A stretch of DNA of 54,496 nucleotides from Baaleninema simplex PCC 7105. Lineage in GTDB: Bacteria > Cyanobacteriota > Cyanobacteriia > Cyanobacteriales > Geitlerinemataceae. Of the stretch, positions 17,112 through 24,117 are shown one piece after another. The notes under the pieces are model-generated. The model searched no databases and was not told where the DNA came from. It was given only the letters and a program-made list of their open reading frames with translations. The position numbers and the translations under genes were made by a program. Each line of letters begins with the position of its first letter. The stretch's first letter is position 1. Location: positions 1-54,496 of the forward strand of contig NZ_KB235962.1 of assembly GCF_000332355.1 (NCBI RefSeq), written 5' to 3'.

Positions 17112-17321
17112 TTACCGTCCGTTTTCTTCCGCCTTGGCTGCCGCTGCTGTTTTGGATAAAAAATTTCCCACTTCTGGGCTAACGTGTTCTAATAGCTGAT
17201 GACGGACGGTTTTTTCGATGCCAGATAGGGTTTGAATCTCTTCTGGGTCACTTCCTTCGTAGAGTAGAGCGGCAATCGCTCGAGCGTGAGCTTGAATTTG
17301 GCGACGTTTTTCAGCATCCAT
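17112..17321 (-). CDS. ISKra4-family transposase, N-terminal ORF
   Basis: 69 residues (MDAEKRRQIQAHARAIAALL..., ending AAAAKAEENGR). It is the helical N-terminal section of the transposase, read before the frameshift into the 16261-17094 ORF. Its stop TAA lies just after the point where the second frame opens, as expected for a -1 event. Confidence 0.85.
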   Translation of the reverse strand: MDAEKRRQIQAHARAIAALLYEGSDPEEIQTLSGIEKTVRHQLLEHVSPEVGNFLSKTAAAAKAEENGR

Positions 17322-18325
17322 GAGCTAGGCTTGACTCCGACTTGGGCAACTCCTTTTAGCTTAACTCCCTTCTCTCAAACCGCTCTAAGTACTCTTACTC
17401 ATTGCAAAACTGGGATGCACCCTAGGTGAAGTAAGTGTTACCTGGTTATCAATAATAGCAAGATTTGGGGCAATACCCGCTAATGCTCCTGTATTAATTC
17501 CACCAGTGACTATCATCCACTTTCCTGAAAAACGGCGAGAAAGACCGTATCCAAAAATCCTGGTAGCTGCTAGTACTCGAGCAGATAATATACCACCATT
17601 TGCACTCACGAAGAAATTAGCATCAATTCCTTCAATGTCTCCTTTCCACTCTAAGCTGTTGTTTGTACCGGTTTGTCCAACAACAGATACGGTTGCCTGT
17701 CCAACTGACAATCCAATGATAGGAGCAGCTACTGAATAAACTGTTGATAGTGCAACAGAAAGGGTTGAAGCAATAGCCGGAGCGCTAAGTGTACTAGCAA
17801 CTTCCCCACTCGGATCTTCAAAAACAACAGGATTAGCGTTTCCATAAAGATAGCGATGGCGAGAAACCGGACTTTCCACCATCCCCTCAAACGGATCGGT
17901 ACTGAGAAAACGCCCCGTTTCCGGTTCGTAATACCGCGATCGCAGATACTGCAATCCTAACTCGGAATCCCACGACTCACCGCGATAAAGATAAGGATTC
18001 TCCGTCGCACCCGTCGCACTCAAAACCTCACCATACGCTCCATACTCGTAAGTATCCGTTACCGTCCCTAACTCGTCCGTCAGCAGGCGCACGCCACTGT
18101 GTCCGTCTTGCAGGTAGAATCGAGACTCGTCCCCACGCTGCTGGGAAATCAAATCCAAACCGCGCACGTAAGCCGTCTGGGTTTCCCCGTTCGGTGCGTA
18201 CTCCTCGATAACCTCTGCATAAGGACGATTGGCATCGACGAGATAGCGAGTTTCCACTTCATTTACTCCATCGAATTTCTGTAGTCTAAGCTACATCGAT
18301 CGTCGCAAACCCAGAAGACCCTGGA

Positions 18326-18667
18326 TTATGTATTTTCATTCTTAGCCACGTATAAAGTTATCAATAAAAAAGCAAGATAAAAAGCACAATAAATGTAGGA
18401 TAACGCAATAGCTGCATTATCAAAATAGCTTTCATAAGGAATATTGAATAAATTTACCACAGATTTTATGGCGATGGAGAGCAAAAAAATTATGCCTTGA
18501 ACAACCATTAATAGACTCGCTACTATCCGTTTTTTTGCACTGTAGTCTTGAAAGTTTTGAAGTTTTTTATGCCACTCGCCTACAGCATGACCATCTATTA
18601 TACATGGCAAAAAAAGGGCTATATAGAACGGGCTGGGATAGTAAAAAAGATGAAAGAAGTTATTCAC
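18326..18667 (-). CDS. Small integral membrane protein in the immunity position of Rhs tip 2
   Basis: 113 residues with about three hydrophobic helices (FYIALFLPCIID near residue 15, IVASLLMVVQGIIFLLSIAI near 48-67 and IYCAFYLAFLLITLYVA near 92-108). The family is not recognised. It starts 31 bases after the stop of the tip 2 remnant (18699) and sits just upstream of the next Rhs segment. AT-rich compared with the Rhs pieces. The position suggests an immunity protein for a membrane-acting tip, or an unrelated cargo gene; only position supports this. Confidence 0.55.
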   Translation of the reverse strand: MNNFFHLFYYPSPFYIALFLPCIIDGHAVGEWHKKLQNFQDYSAKKRIVASLLMVVQGIIFLLSIAIKSVVNLFNIPYESYFDNAAIALSYIYCAFYLAFLLITLYVAKNENT

Positions 18668-18763
18668 GATCTAGATTTGGGGTGAGAATTACTATTTTTT
18701 AGCTGGGAGTGCTTGTGCAGGGCTGCGGAAAATCTCCTACGTTATAAACTGGAAAACTAAATC

Positions 18764-18915
18764 GGGTGCATCTCAAAAATGTAAATTCATCGAATTGGGC
18801 GCACTCAATTTCCAGATCCCCGGCATCTCCAAGATGCCGGGGATCTTATACCGGAAGTGCTAATCGGGAATTTTGCCACCCCAAACTGATGTTTTTGCAA
18901 AAGTGAGATGCACCC
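18764..18915. mobile_element. MITE of the GGGTGCATCTCA family (copy B), 152 bp
   Basis: It starts GGGTGCATCTCAAAAATG and ends CAAAAGTGAGATGCACCC. Perfect 8-base direct repeats ACTAAATC flank it (18756-18763 and 18916-18923). It contains palindrome copy B at 18814-18846 and no coding capacity. Its ends resemble those of the ISKra4-type element at 16237-17422 (GGGTGCATCCCAGTTTTG), which is probably the source of transposase. Confidence 0.88.
18814..18846. repeat. GATCCCCGG palindrome, copy B (inside a MITE)
   Basis: AGATCCCCGGCATCT, loop CCA, AGATGCCGGGGATCT: a perfect 15-bp stem at the centre of the 152-bp MITE. Confidence 0.9.
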
Positions 18916-18988
18916 ACTAAATCTAAGAATGCCACTAAAATTAACATCAAATCCCCTTGAGGTTTCTCCATTCAGAGCAGTCCCCGTA

Positions 18989-19109
18989 GGGTCTTCGGAG
19001 TTTGTGGTTACAAATGTATAAAACGATACAAAAAATTGAGAACTCGAGAGCCAAAACCTTTGAAATCTCGTAAAGTTAGTTTTTCTGTCACTCTAAACTC
19101 CGAAGAGCC
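18989..19109. mobile_element. 121-bp inverted-repeat element (second MITE type)
   Basis: Ends are GGGTCTTCGGAGTTT at 18989 and the reverse complement of GGCTCTTCGGAGTTT at 19109, i.e. 14 of 15 bases matching. Both ends are preceded by TA within one or two bases, but no longer target duplication is visible. It lies between an Rhs repeat fragment and the tip 2 remnant. The parent IS family is uncertain; ISL3-type ends look similar. Confidence 0.5.
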
Positions 19110-19378
19110 ATAGATCCTCACCTCTAAAGGGTCGAAGCCAACCACCTGCCGGGGACGGTTGAGGTCGTCGTAGCGGTAGGATAGAGTGCCTGCGGGGGTG
19201 GTCACGGTTTCGACTCGACCGGCATCGCCATAAGTATAGGAAATTTCCGTTTGGTCGGGTTCGGTACGCGAGAGCAGCTGACCGAGAAGTCCGTAGTCGA
19301 AATCAGTGGTTCCCCGTTCGTCTGTGGCTGCATCCAGGCGACCGGCAGTATCGTAGGTATAGGAAATGAAGGGAACAC
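19110..19378 (-). pseudogene. Rhs/YD-repeat fragment
   Basis: An open minus-strand frame encodes typical YD repeats: SYTYDTAGRLDAATDERGTT, DFDYGLLGQLLSRTEPDQTE, ISYTYGDAGRVETVTTPAGT and LSYRYDDLNRPRQVVG. It starts abruptly near 19378 and ends at the inverted-repeat element. It is the most upstream Rhs piece in transcription order, but the N-terminal portion of an Rhs protein is absent from the window. Confidence 0.85.
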
Positions 19379-19428
19379 CTCACCCAGGTCGGTATCCAGT
19401 TGTCAAGGTTCTGAGACTGCTACGGTCA

Positions 19429-19956
19429 TCACCCCATTTCCTCATCACCGGAAGCTCGACAGTCTCGCAGCCAGTTGCGAATTCCCGAGGCGATCGCGCT
19501 ACTGCTGGTTTCTCGGGGTGGGGTGACAATGTTATCGCGGGCGGTGTCGAGACTTGAAAACATGGTTACGAGCCACCAATCTCCATTTTCGGCTTGGGTG
19601 AGAAACAGCCAGTGAAAATGTTGGAGTTGGTGGATTTTGTCGGTGGTATAGGTGCGCTCTAGAGTTGTGATAAAGACTTGACGGACGTTCTCGGGAGGGT
19701 CGCGATCGAGTTCGATCGCCTGAAATTCTGGACGCCCCGCCACGAGAACGGTACTCCGAGCGAGAGGATCGTTGGTCGTTTGCGATCGCGCGGTCACGCG
19801 GTTGATATAACCGGGAAGCTCGGGCAACATTCGAGCGATCAGCGGTTCGAGGTCTTTCGGACAGGTAGAATCGGCTAGGGTTCGATCGCCCGACAGCACG
19901 ATCGCGGCGAAGATGCCGAGAGGGGCGATCGCTCCGAGCCAGAATCTTGATTTCAC
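19429..19956 (-). CDS. Secreted or periplasmic protein of unknown function
   Basis: 175 residues starting with a signal peptide (MKSRFWLGAIAPLGIFAAIV..., probable cleavage after LADS near residue 30). The mature part contains CPKDLEPLIARMLPELPGYI, a segment ending DRDPPENVRQVFITTLERTY, HWLFLTQAENGDWWLVTMFS and a final WLRDCRAS, giving two Cys that could pair. This layout is found in conserved cyanobacterial hypothetical proteins; no function is known to me. Its 3' end lies 50 bases from the Rhs fragment. Confidence 0.75.
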   Translation of the reverse strand: MKSRFWLGAIAPLGIFAAIVLSGDRTLADSTCPKDLEPLIARMLPELPGYINRVTARSQTTNDPLARSTVLVAGRPEFQAIELDRDPPENVRQVFITTLERTYTTDKIHQLQHFHWLFLTQAENGDWWLVTMFSSLDTARDNIVTPPRETSSSAIASGIRNWLRDCRASGDEEMG

Positions 19957-20102
19957 AGGAAACGGTTCGATAGGCTACGCTTTATTATTGCAATCATTGC
20001 AGTTTTATCGAACTTCGCTGGGTTGTTCTGGCGTTCGTCTTCTGCCATCGTTTTTATTGTATACTTTTACAACGAAATATTGACAATAAAAATATTTGTG
20101 AT

Positions 20103-20504
20103 ATGGATTGCATCCGAATTTCAAATTTACGCTGTTACGGATACACGGGATTTTTGCCCGAAGAACAGGTTTTAGGGCAATGGTTCGACCTCGATCTGAC
20201 GCTGTGGGTGGATTTAGCCGTCGCCGGAAAGAGCGATCGCATTGAAGACACCCTCGACTATCGCGGGGCGATCGAATCGGTCAAAACCATCGTCAAGACG
20301 CAAAAATACGCCCTAATCGAGCGCTTGGCTGAAGCGATCGCGGAAGAGTTACTCACGCGCGATCGCCTAGAACGGGTGCGCGTGCGTCTGAGTAAACCCG
20401 CCGCTCCCATTCCCGATTTCGGTGGAAAAATTACAGTAGATATCGCCCGTCCTCGCACGCCTGAAAAGATAATCGAAGGCGGGGAAACAGAAAGCCTGGG
20501 TTAA
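20103..20504 (+). CDS. folB: Dihydroneopterin aldolase
   Basis: 133 residues. It cleaves 7,8-dihydroneopterin to 6-hydroxymethyl-7,8-dihydropterin plus glycolaldehyde in folate synthesis. Diagnostic features are IRISNLRCYGYTGFLPEEQV with the pterin-binding Tyr and Glu, the DTLDYRGAIESVK motif, ALIERLAEAIAEELL and the C-terminal VRVRLSKPAAPIPDFGGKI. It is slightly longer than the 120-residue norm because of a charged tail (ARPRTPEKIIEGGETESLG). No other fol gene is adjacent. Confidence 0.95.
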   Translation: MDCIRISNLRCYGYTGFLPEEQVLGQWFDLDLTLWVDLAVAGKSDRIEDTLDYRGAIESVKTIVKTQKYALIERLAEAIAEELLTRDRLERVRVRLSKPAAPIPDFGGKITVDIARPRTPEKIIEGGETESLG

Positions 20505-20563
20505 ACAATCTCAATCAAAGATGGTATGCACCCCGATGTTAACCTGCTCTCGAGAGAACTGCC

Positions 20564-20719
20564 GTGACCCCAAGTGAGTTCGAGTATCTCATTCGTCAAA
20601 CCATCGTCTACCTGGAATTTCACGACGACGACTCCGCTAAACGGCTGATTTCACAATGGCGTCAAATGCTCGATCGCGTTCGACAGCTCGAGCAGAACAA
20701 CACGAAAGGCGATCGCTAA
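20564..20719 (+). CDS. Small conserved-type protein, 51 aa
   Basis: A GTG-started ORF of 51 residues: MTPSEFEYLIRQTIVYLEFH, then acidic DDDSAKRLISQWRQMLDRVR and a polar tail to the TAA at 20717-20719. It looks like a compact helical protein with normal codon use and HIP1 sites. Its stop overlaps the stop of the convergent 130-aa gene by a few bases. I believe similar small ORFs occur in other cyanobacteria, but I cannot name a family. Confidence 0.5.
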   Translation: MTPSEFEYLIRQTIVYLEFHDDDSAKRLISQWRQMLDRVRQLEQNNTKGDR

Positions 20720-21108
20720 CAAGGAACCGACTGCGGGTGAGATTGGGACTGACGTTCCAATAACTCCCGCGATTCCTGTCGAACTTTCCCCTGCATCGCC
20801 GCCTGTTGCAGTCGCACGAACGCATGAAAATCTTCAAGATCGTACTTTTGCGTCAAACACTGGCGCAGTTGTTCTTCAGCTTCGACTGAAAGATACCCCG
20901 TCTCTAGCGCTTCGCGCACGAGATCGCGAATTGAAATGATAGGTCGGTTCAAGATCGTCAATCCTAATAACTCGTTAAGTCTAATCCCAGTATCTGAGTT
21001 TCCGAGCGTTCGCGACGTGACGCGATCCCGAAGTGTGCCGTGAGATTTAGGGGGAATTTTAGCGATCGAGCCGTTTAAGTTTTGTGATTTCGATCGCCAT
21101 TTCACCAA
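20716..21108 (-). CDS. Conserved-type cyanobacterial protein of unknown function, 130 aa
   Basis: A soluble protein whose C-terminal two thirds are strongly helical: IISIRDLVREALETGYLSVE, AEEQLRQCLTQKYDLEDFHA and FVRLQQAAMQGKVRQESREL. This block resembles conserved cyanobacterial hypothetical proteins. The first 40 residues look less conserved and the true start could lie further in. The gene is convergent with, and just touches, the 51-aa gene. Confidence 0.65.
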   Translation of the reverse strand: MVKWRSKSQNLNGSIAKIPPKSHGTLRDRVTSRTLGNSDTGIRLNELLGLTILNRPIISIRDLVREALETGYLSVEAEEQLRQCLTQKYDLEDFHAFVRLQQAAMQGKVRQESRELLERQSQSHPQSVPC

Positions 21109-21144
21109 TTTATTACGAAATGTTTCCGAAATACCTACCGTTCT

Positions 21145-22284
21145 TTACTTTTCTGGCTTAGGCGAGTCCTCCTCGTCATCGCGATCGGTACTCTCTTCTG
21201 ATTCCCGAACTTCGATATCGTCGGACTCGTCCGTCATATCCTCGGCCTCGGGAATTTCGGCGGTTTTCGATTCGGCTGTATCTGCACCCGCGTCGGACAC
21301 TTCAGCGGCGTCAGGTCGTTCGACTTCAGACACGTCTTCCACTGACGCTTCGACTGTATCTTCAGGTTCAGACACGGCCTCGGGCGATCGGTCAATTTCA
21401 GAAGTGTCTTGGCTCTCCTCGTCCTCAATTCCCTCTTCAACCGTCGAATCTGCCTTCACCTCGTCTTCCGTAACGGGTTCGGTCTCCGAACTGTCCGCCG
21501 CAGAGGTTTCGCTTTCCAACCTGTCTTGCAGAAAAGTCTCTTGAGGTGTCTCGTCTCCAGTGTCAGTTTCAAACGGCTCCTCAGTAGATTCAACCTGGGG
21601 TTTCTCCGAACTCGGTTGGGAAACAGGCGATCGAGACGGTTGGGGCTTAACGCGACTAAACAAACTGCCAATTCTCCCGAACAGCCCTGGTTTGGCTTGA
21701 CTGGCTGAAAGAGCAGTCGGTTCGGGGGTCTTCACTTCGGGTTTGGCGGTGTCTTCCCCTTCAAGCACATCTTCGTCCTTCGCCGTCGCACCTTCAGACG
21801 GGGCTTCAGGCGTCGTGTCTTCGGCTTCTGCGATCGTCGATTCCGGTGTTTCCGTCGCGTCCGGCGCTTCAGGCATCGCGATCGCCTCCTCCGCAGCTTC
21901 CTTCGTTTCAGCCGAAGGCGACTCTGTTTCGCCAGGTTCCTCAGCTTGCGGTGTCGTAGCAGGAGGTGTTTCTCGAGACAGCAGTTCCGACGCTTTTTCC
22001 TCCAAAGCATCCGTCGGCGTTTGACGATCGCGAGGTGTCACCTCCCGACGCAGTCGTAGCGTTTGCCACCCCAGCCAACCGATGAGTGTGACGCTGGCGG
22101 TTTGACCGAGTAGCACCGCCCCCGTGAAGCGTCCGGCGCAAAACCACAGCACCAGAGCGTAGAAAAACCCTACGCCACTCCAGACGAAATCTCCCTTTCG
22201 GTAGACCTCTGGGAAAAAGAAAGCTGCCATAAAGAGAATAAAGCTGCCCAAACCAACGGCAACAGCAAGCAGATAGGCAAGCAT
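21145..22284 (-). CDS. ycf66: Ycf66 family protein with long acidic tail
   Basis: 379 residues. The first about 85 form the Ycf66 domain: three hydrophobic segments with YLLAVAVGLGSFILFMAAFF, PEVYRKGDFVWSGVGFFYAL and VTLIGWLGWQTLRLRR. The remaining 290 are a low-complexity, Glu/Asp/Thr/Ser/Pro-rich tail, with one short basic stretch PGLFGRIGSLFSRVKPQPSR in its middle. Ycf66 is conserved in cyanobacteria and some plastids; its function is unknown. Most family members have a shorter or different tail, so this length is unusual. It is divergent from gnd. Confidence 0.88.
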   Translation of the reverse strand: MLAYLLAVAVGLGSFILFMAAFFFPEVYRKGDFVWSGVGFFYALVLWFCAGRFTGAVLLGQTASVTLIGWLGWQTLRLRREVTPRDRQTPTDALEEKASELLSRETPPATTPQAEEPGETESPSAETKEAAEEAIAMPEAPDATETPESTIAEAEDTTPEAPSEGATAKDEDVLEGEDTAKPEVKTPEPTALSASQAKPGLFGRIGSLFSRVKPQPSRSPVSQPSSEKPQVESTEEPFETDTGDETPQETFLQDRLESETSAADSSETEPVTEDEVKADSTVEEGIEDEESQDTSEIDRSPEAVSEPEDTVEASVEDVSEVERPDAAEVSDAGADTAESKTAEIPEAEDMTDESDDIEVRESEESTDRDDEEDSPKPEK

Positions 22285-22601
22285 TACGTCGTTAACCCCT
22301 AAATCTCTCTACTGCTTTATTCTACAGGTCAGATGGATTTGACAATTGACAATTGATAATTGATAACGCAGAAGCGTCTCCCCCTTTACAGTGAACAGTC
22401 AACAGTGAGCAGTCAACAGTGAAGACAGTTGACAGTTTCTTCCTTCTCCCCCTCTCGCCCTCTCCCCTTCTCCCCCTCTCCCCCTCTCCCCCTCCTCCAC
22501 TCTTAACATCTTCTTCCCCATCTTCTGAGGGGGATCGGGCTACCCTGAACAAAGAATCGAAGCATCGAAACATCCCAAACAGTCGAGTTGAAACGATATA
22601 T
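22285..22601. other. Divergent intergenic region with repeats
   Basis: 317 bases between divergent ycf66 and gnd. It holds heptamer repeats and a polypyrimidine tract (22388-22500). The remaining 100 bases before gnd presumably carry its promoter, but I see no clear -35/-10 pair. Confidence 0.5.
22388..22500. repeat. Heptamer (ACAGTGA/ACAGTCA) repeats plus CCCTCTCC tract
   Basis: Positions 22388-22435 are degenerate 7-base repeats (ACAGTGA, ACAGTCA, ACAGTGA, GCAGTCA, ACAGTGA). A polypyrimidine tract of CCCCCTCT-type units follows to about 22500. The same compound arrangement appears in reverse complement at 44333-44540, and a variant at 49379-49465. Confidence 0.8.
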
Positions 22602-24017
22602 ATGGCTTTACAGAATTTTGGCGTCATCGGTCTCGCCGTAATGGGTGAAAACCTGGCGCTGAACGTCGAGCGCAACGGCTTTTCCGTGGCTGTCTACAAC
22701 CGCACGACTGAGAAAACGACGGCGTTTATGGAAAATCGCGCCCAAGGTAAGAACGTCAAACCCGCTCACAGCCTCGAAGAATTCGTCGCGTCCCTCGAAC
22801 GCCCCCGAAAAATCCTGCTGATGGTGAAGGCGGGTAAACCTGTCGATGCGGTTATCGAGCAACTCAAACCGCTCCTCGAACCCGGTGATATGATTATCGA
22901 CGGCGGAAACTCGCTCTACGAAGATACCGATCGCCGCGTGGCCGATCTCGAAGCGGCGGGGTTGCGCTTTATTGGAATGGGCGTCAGCGGTGGTGAAGAA
23001 GGCGCTCTCAACGGCCCGAGTTTGATGCCTGGCGGAACGCGGGAAGCTTACGAGGCGATCGAACCCATCGTCACGAAAATCGCCGCCCAAGTCGACGACG
23101 GCCCCTGCGTCACCTACATCGGCCCCAAAGGCGCGGGGCATTACGTCAAGATGGTTCACAACGGCATCGAATACGGCGATATGCAGTTGATTGCCGAAGC
23201 CTACGATCTCTTGAAAAACGTTCTCGGGTTGACGAACGAGCAGCTTCACGATGTCTTCGCCGAGTGGGACGAAACCGAAGAACTCGATTCGTTTTTGATC
23301 GAGATTACCGCCAATATTTTCAAGAAAAAAGACGATATGGGCGACGGCTTCCTCATTGATAAGATTTTGGATGCCGCCGGACAAAAAGGAACGGGACGCT
23401 GGACGGTGGTGAGTTCCTTAGAACTCGGAGTTCCCATTCCCACTATCACGGCGGCGGTGAACGCCCGCGTCATGTCAGCCTATAAAGACGAACGGATGGC
23501 AGCAGCCAAAGAACTAGCGGGCCCCGGCGGGAAGTTCGACGGTAACACGCAAGGGTTTATCAACAAGGTTCGCGACGCGCTCTACTGCTCGAAAATGTGT
23601 TCTTACGCCCAAGGGATGGCGCTGCTCGGAACGGCATCTCAGGAGTTTGAATACAACCTCGATTTGGGCGAAATCGCGCGAATTTGGAAAGGCGGCTGCA
23701 TCATCAAAGCGGGATTTTTGAATAAAATCAAACGTGCTTTCGATGAAAATCCCAATTTGGCGAATTTGCTGCTCGCGCCGGAATTCAAACAAACCATTCT
23801 CGATCGCCAAGCCGCTTGGCGAGAAGTGTTGATGGCGGCGAATGGCTTGGGGATTCCCGTTCCTGCGTTTAGCGCCTCTCTCGATTATTTCGACAGCTAC
23901 CGTCGCGAACGACTTCCGCAAAACCTCACTCAAGCGCAACGAGACTATTTCGGCGCTCACACTTACGAACGCACGGACAAATCGCGCGGTGAGTTTTTCC
24001 ATGCTGAGTGGTTTTAA
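22602..24017 (+). CDS. gnd: 6-phosphogluconate dehydrogenase, decarboxylating
   Basis: 471 residues from the ATG at 22602. NADP-dependent oxidation of 6-phosphogluconate to ribulose 5-phosphate and CO2 in the oxidative pentose phosphate pathway. Key features are the nucleotide-binding GVIGLAVMGENLALN and YNRTTEKT, GVSGGEEGALNGPSLMPGG, IGPKGAGHYVKMVHNGIEYG with the catalytic Lys, and IWKGGCIIKAGFL. It ends in the GAHTYERTD and EFFHAEWF pattern. The ORF opens 61 codons earlier, but that part translates the polypyrimidine repeat and is not protein-like; MALQNFGVIGLAVMG is the expected start. Confidence 0.97.
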   Translation: MALQNFGVIGLAVMGENLALNVERNGFSVAVYNRTTEKTTAFMENRAQGKNVKPAHSLEEFVASLERPRKILLMVKAGKPVDAVIEQLKPLLEPGDMIIDGGNSLYEDTDRRVADLEAAGLRFIGMGVSGGEEGALNGPSLMPGGTREAYEAIEPIVTKIAAQVDDGPCVTYIGPKGAGHYVKMVHNGIEYGDMQLIAEAYDLLKNVLGLTNEQLHDVFAEWDETEELDSFLIEITANIFKKKDDMGDGFLIDKILDAAGQKGTGRWTVVSSLELGVPIPTITAAVNARVMSAYKDERMAAAKELAGPGGKFDGNTQGFINKVRDALYCSKMCSYAQGMALLGTASQEFEYNLDLGEIARIWKGGCIIKAGFLNKIKRAFDENPNLANLLLAPEFKQTILDRQAAWREVLMAANGLGIPVPAFSASLDYFDSYRRERLPQNLTQAQRDYFGAHTYERTDKSRGEFFHAEWF

Positions 24018-24062
24018 GCGGTAAATGCCTGCTTTGACACAGTTTTTCCCGTGGTGACTTTT

Positions 24063-24091
24063 CCGGTTTCTTTTGAGAAGCCGGTTTTTTT
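24063..24091 (+). terminator. Terminator of gnd
   Basis: CCGGTTTCT (24063-24071) pairs with AGAAGCCGG (24076-24084) around TTTG, with seven T following. A strong intrinsic terminator 46 bases after the gnd stop. Two extra T-rich repeats (TGTTGATTTTTT) follow. Confidence 0.9.
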
Positions 24092-24117
24092 GTTGATTTT
24101 TTTGTTGATTTTTTTTG

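Larger units (their letters stand above)
16237..17422 (-). mobile_element. Complete ISKra4-family insertion sequence (ISMich2-like)
   Basis: A 1186-base element. Its ends are perfect 21-base inverted repeats (16237-16257 and 17402-17422, starting GGGTGCATCCCAGTTTTGCA). It is flanked by 9-base direct repeats TAGGTGAAG at 16228-16236 and 17423-17431. It carries two minus-strand ORFs in different frames, the arrangement of the ISKra4 subgroup that uses frameshifting. Complete ends and intact target duplications indicate a recent insertion. It interrupts the Rhs tip. Confidence 0.93.
15992..18285 (-). pseudogene. Rhs core C-terminus with variable tip 1, split by an IS element
   Basis: Two pieces of one reading frame (18285-17423 and 16227-15992) are separated by the ISKra4-family element. 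The first piece carries VETRYLVDANRPYAEVIEEY, YEYGAYGEVLSATG, the Rhs-associated core YLYRGESWDSELGLQYLRSR followed by YYEPETGRFLSTDPF, and YLYGNANPVVFEDPSGE. After this the variable tip begins: a small hydrophobic Ala/Ser/Val stretch, then a part rich in Gly, Ile and Thr. Removing the IS and one 9-base duplication restores the frame (TLTSPR|AIGAHPGTFTGG) to the stop at 15992. The tip resembles no toxin I know. The frame is closed upstream by a stop near 18293, so the N-terminal Rhs part is missing. Confidence 0.85.
18699..18988 (-). pseudogene. C-terminal remnant of a second Rhs-type tip, interrupted by a MITE
   Basis: Minus-strand bases 18988-18924 encode TGTALNGETSRGFDVNFSGI and then LR; after removing the MITE at 18764-18915 and one 8-base duplication the same frame continues FSFPVYNVGDFPQPCTSTPS to a TAA at 18699-18701. 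The two halves join without a frame break. The peptide is weakly like the end of tip 1 (TGTNNSLEWKG... and FNTAINLNTGLSLPI), so it may be a paralogous tip. Its upstream end is cut by the inverted-repeat element at 18989-19109. Confidence 0.55.

Noticed and set aside
20085-20102. TTGACA just before folB as a -35 box
   Set aside because: Only eight bases separate it from the start codon, so it cannot serve folB.
22419-22601. 61-residue N-terminal extension of Gnd
   Set aside because: It translates the heptamer and polypyrimidine repeat; the normal Gnd start is the ATG at 22602.
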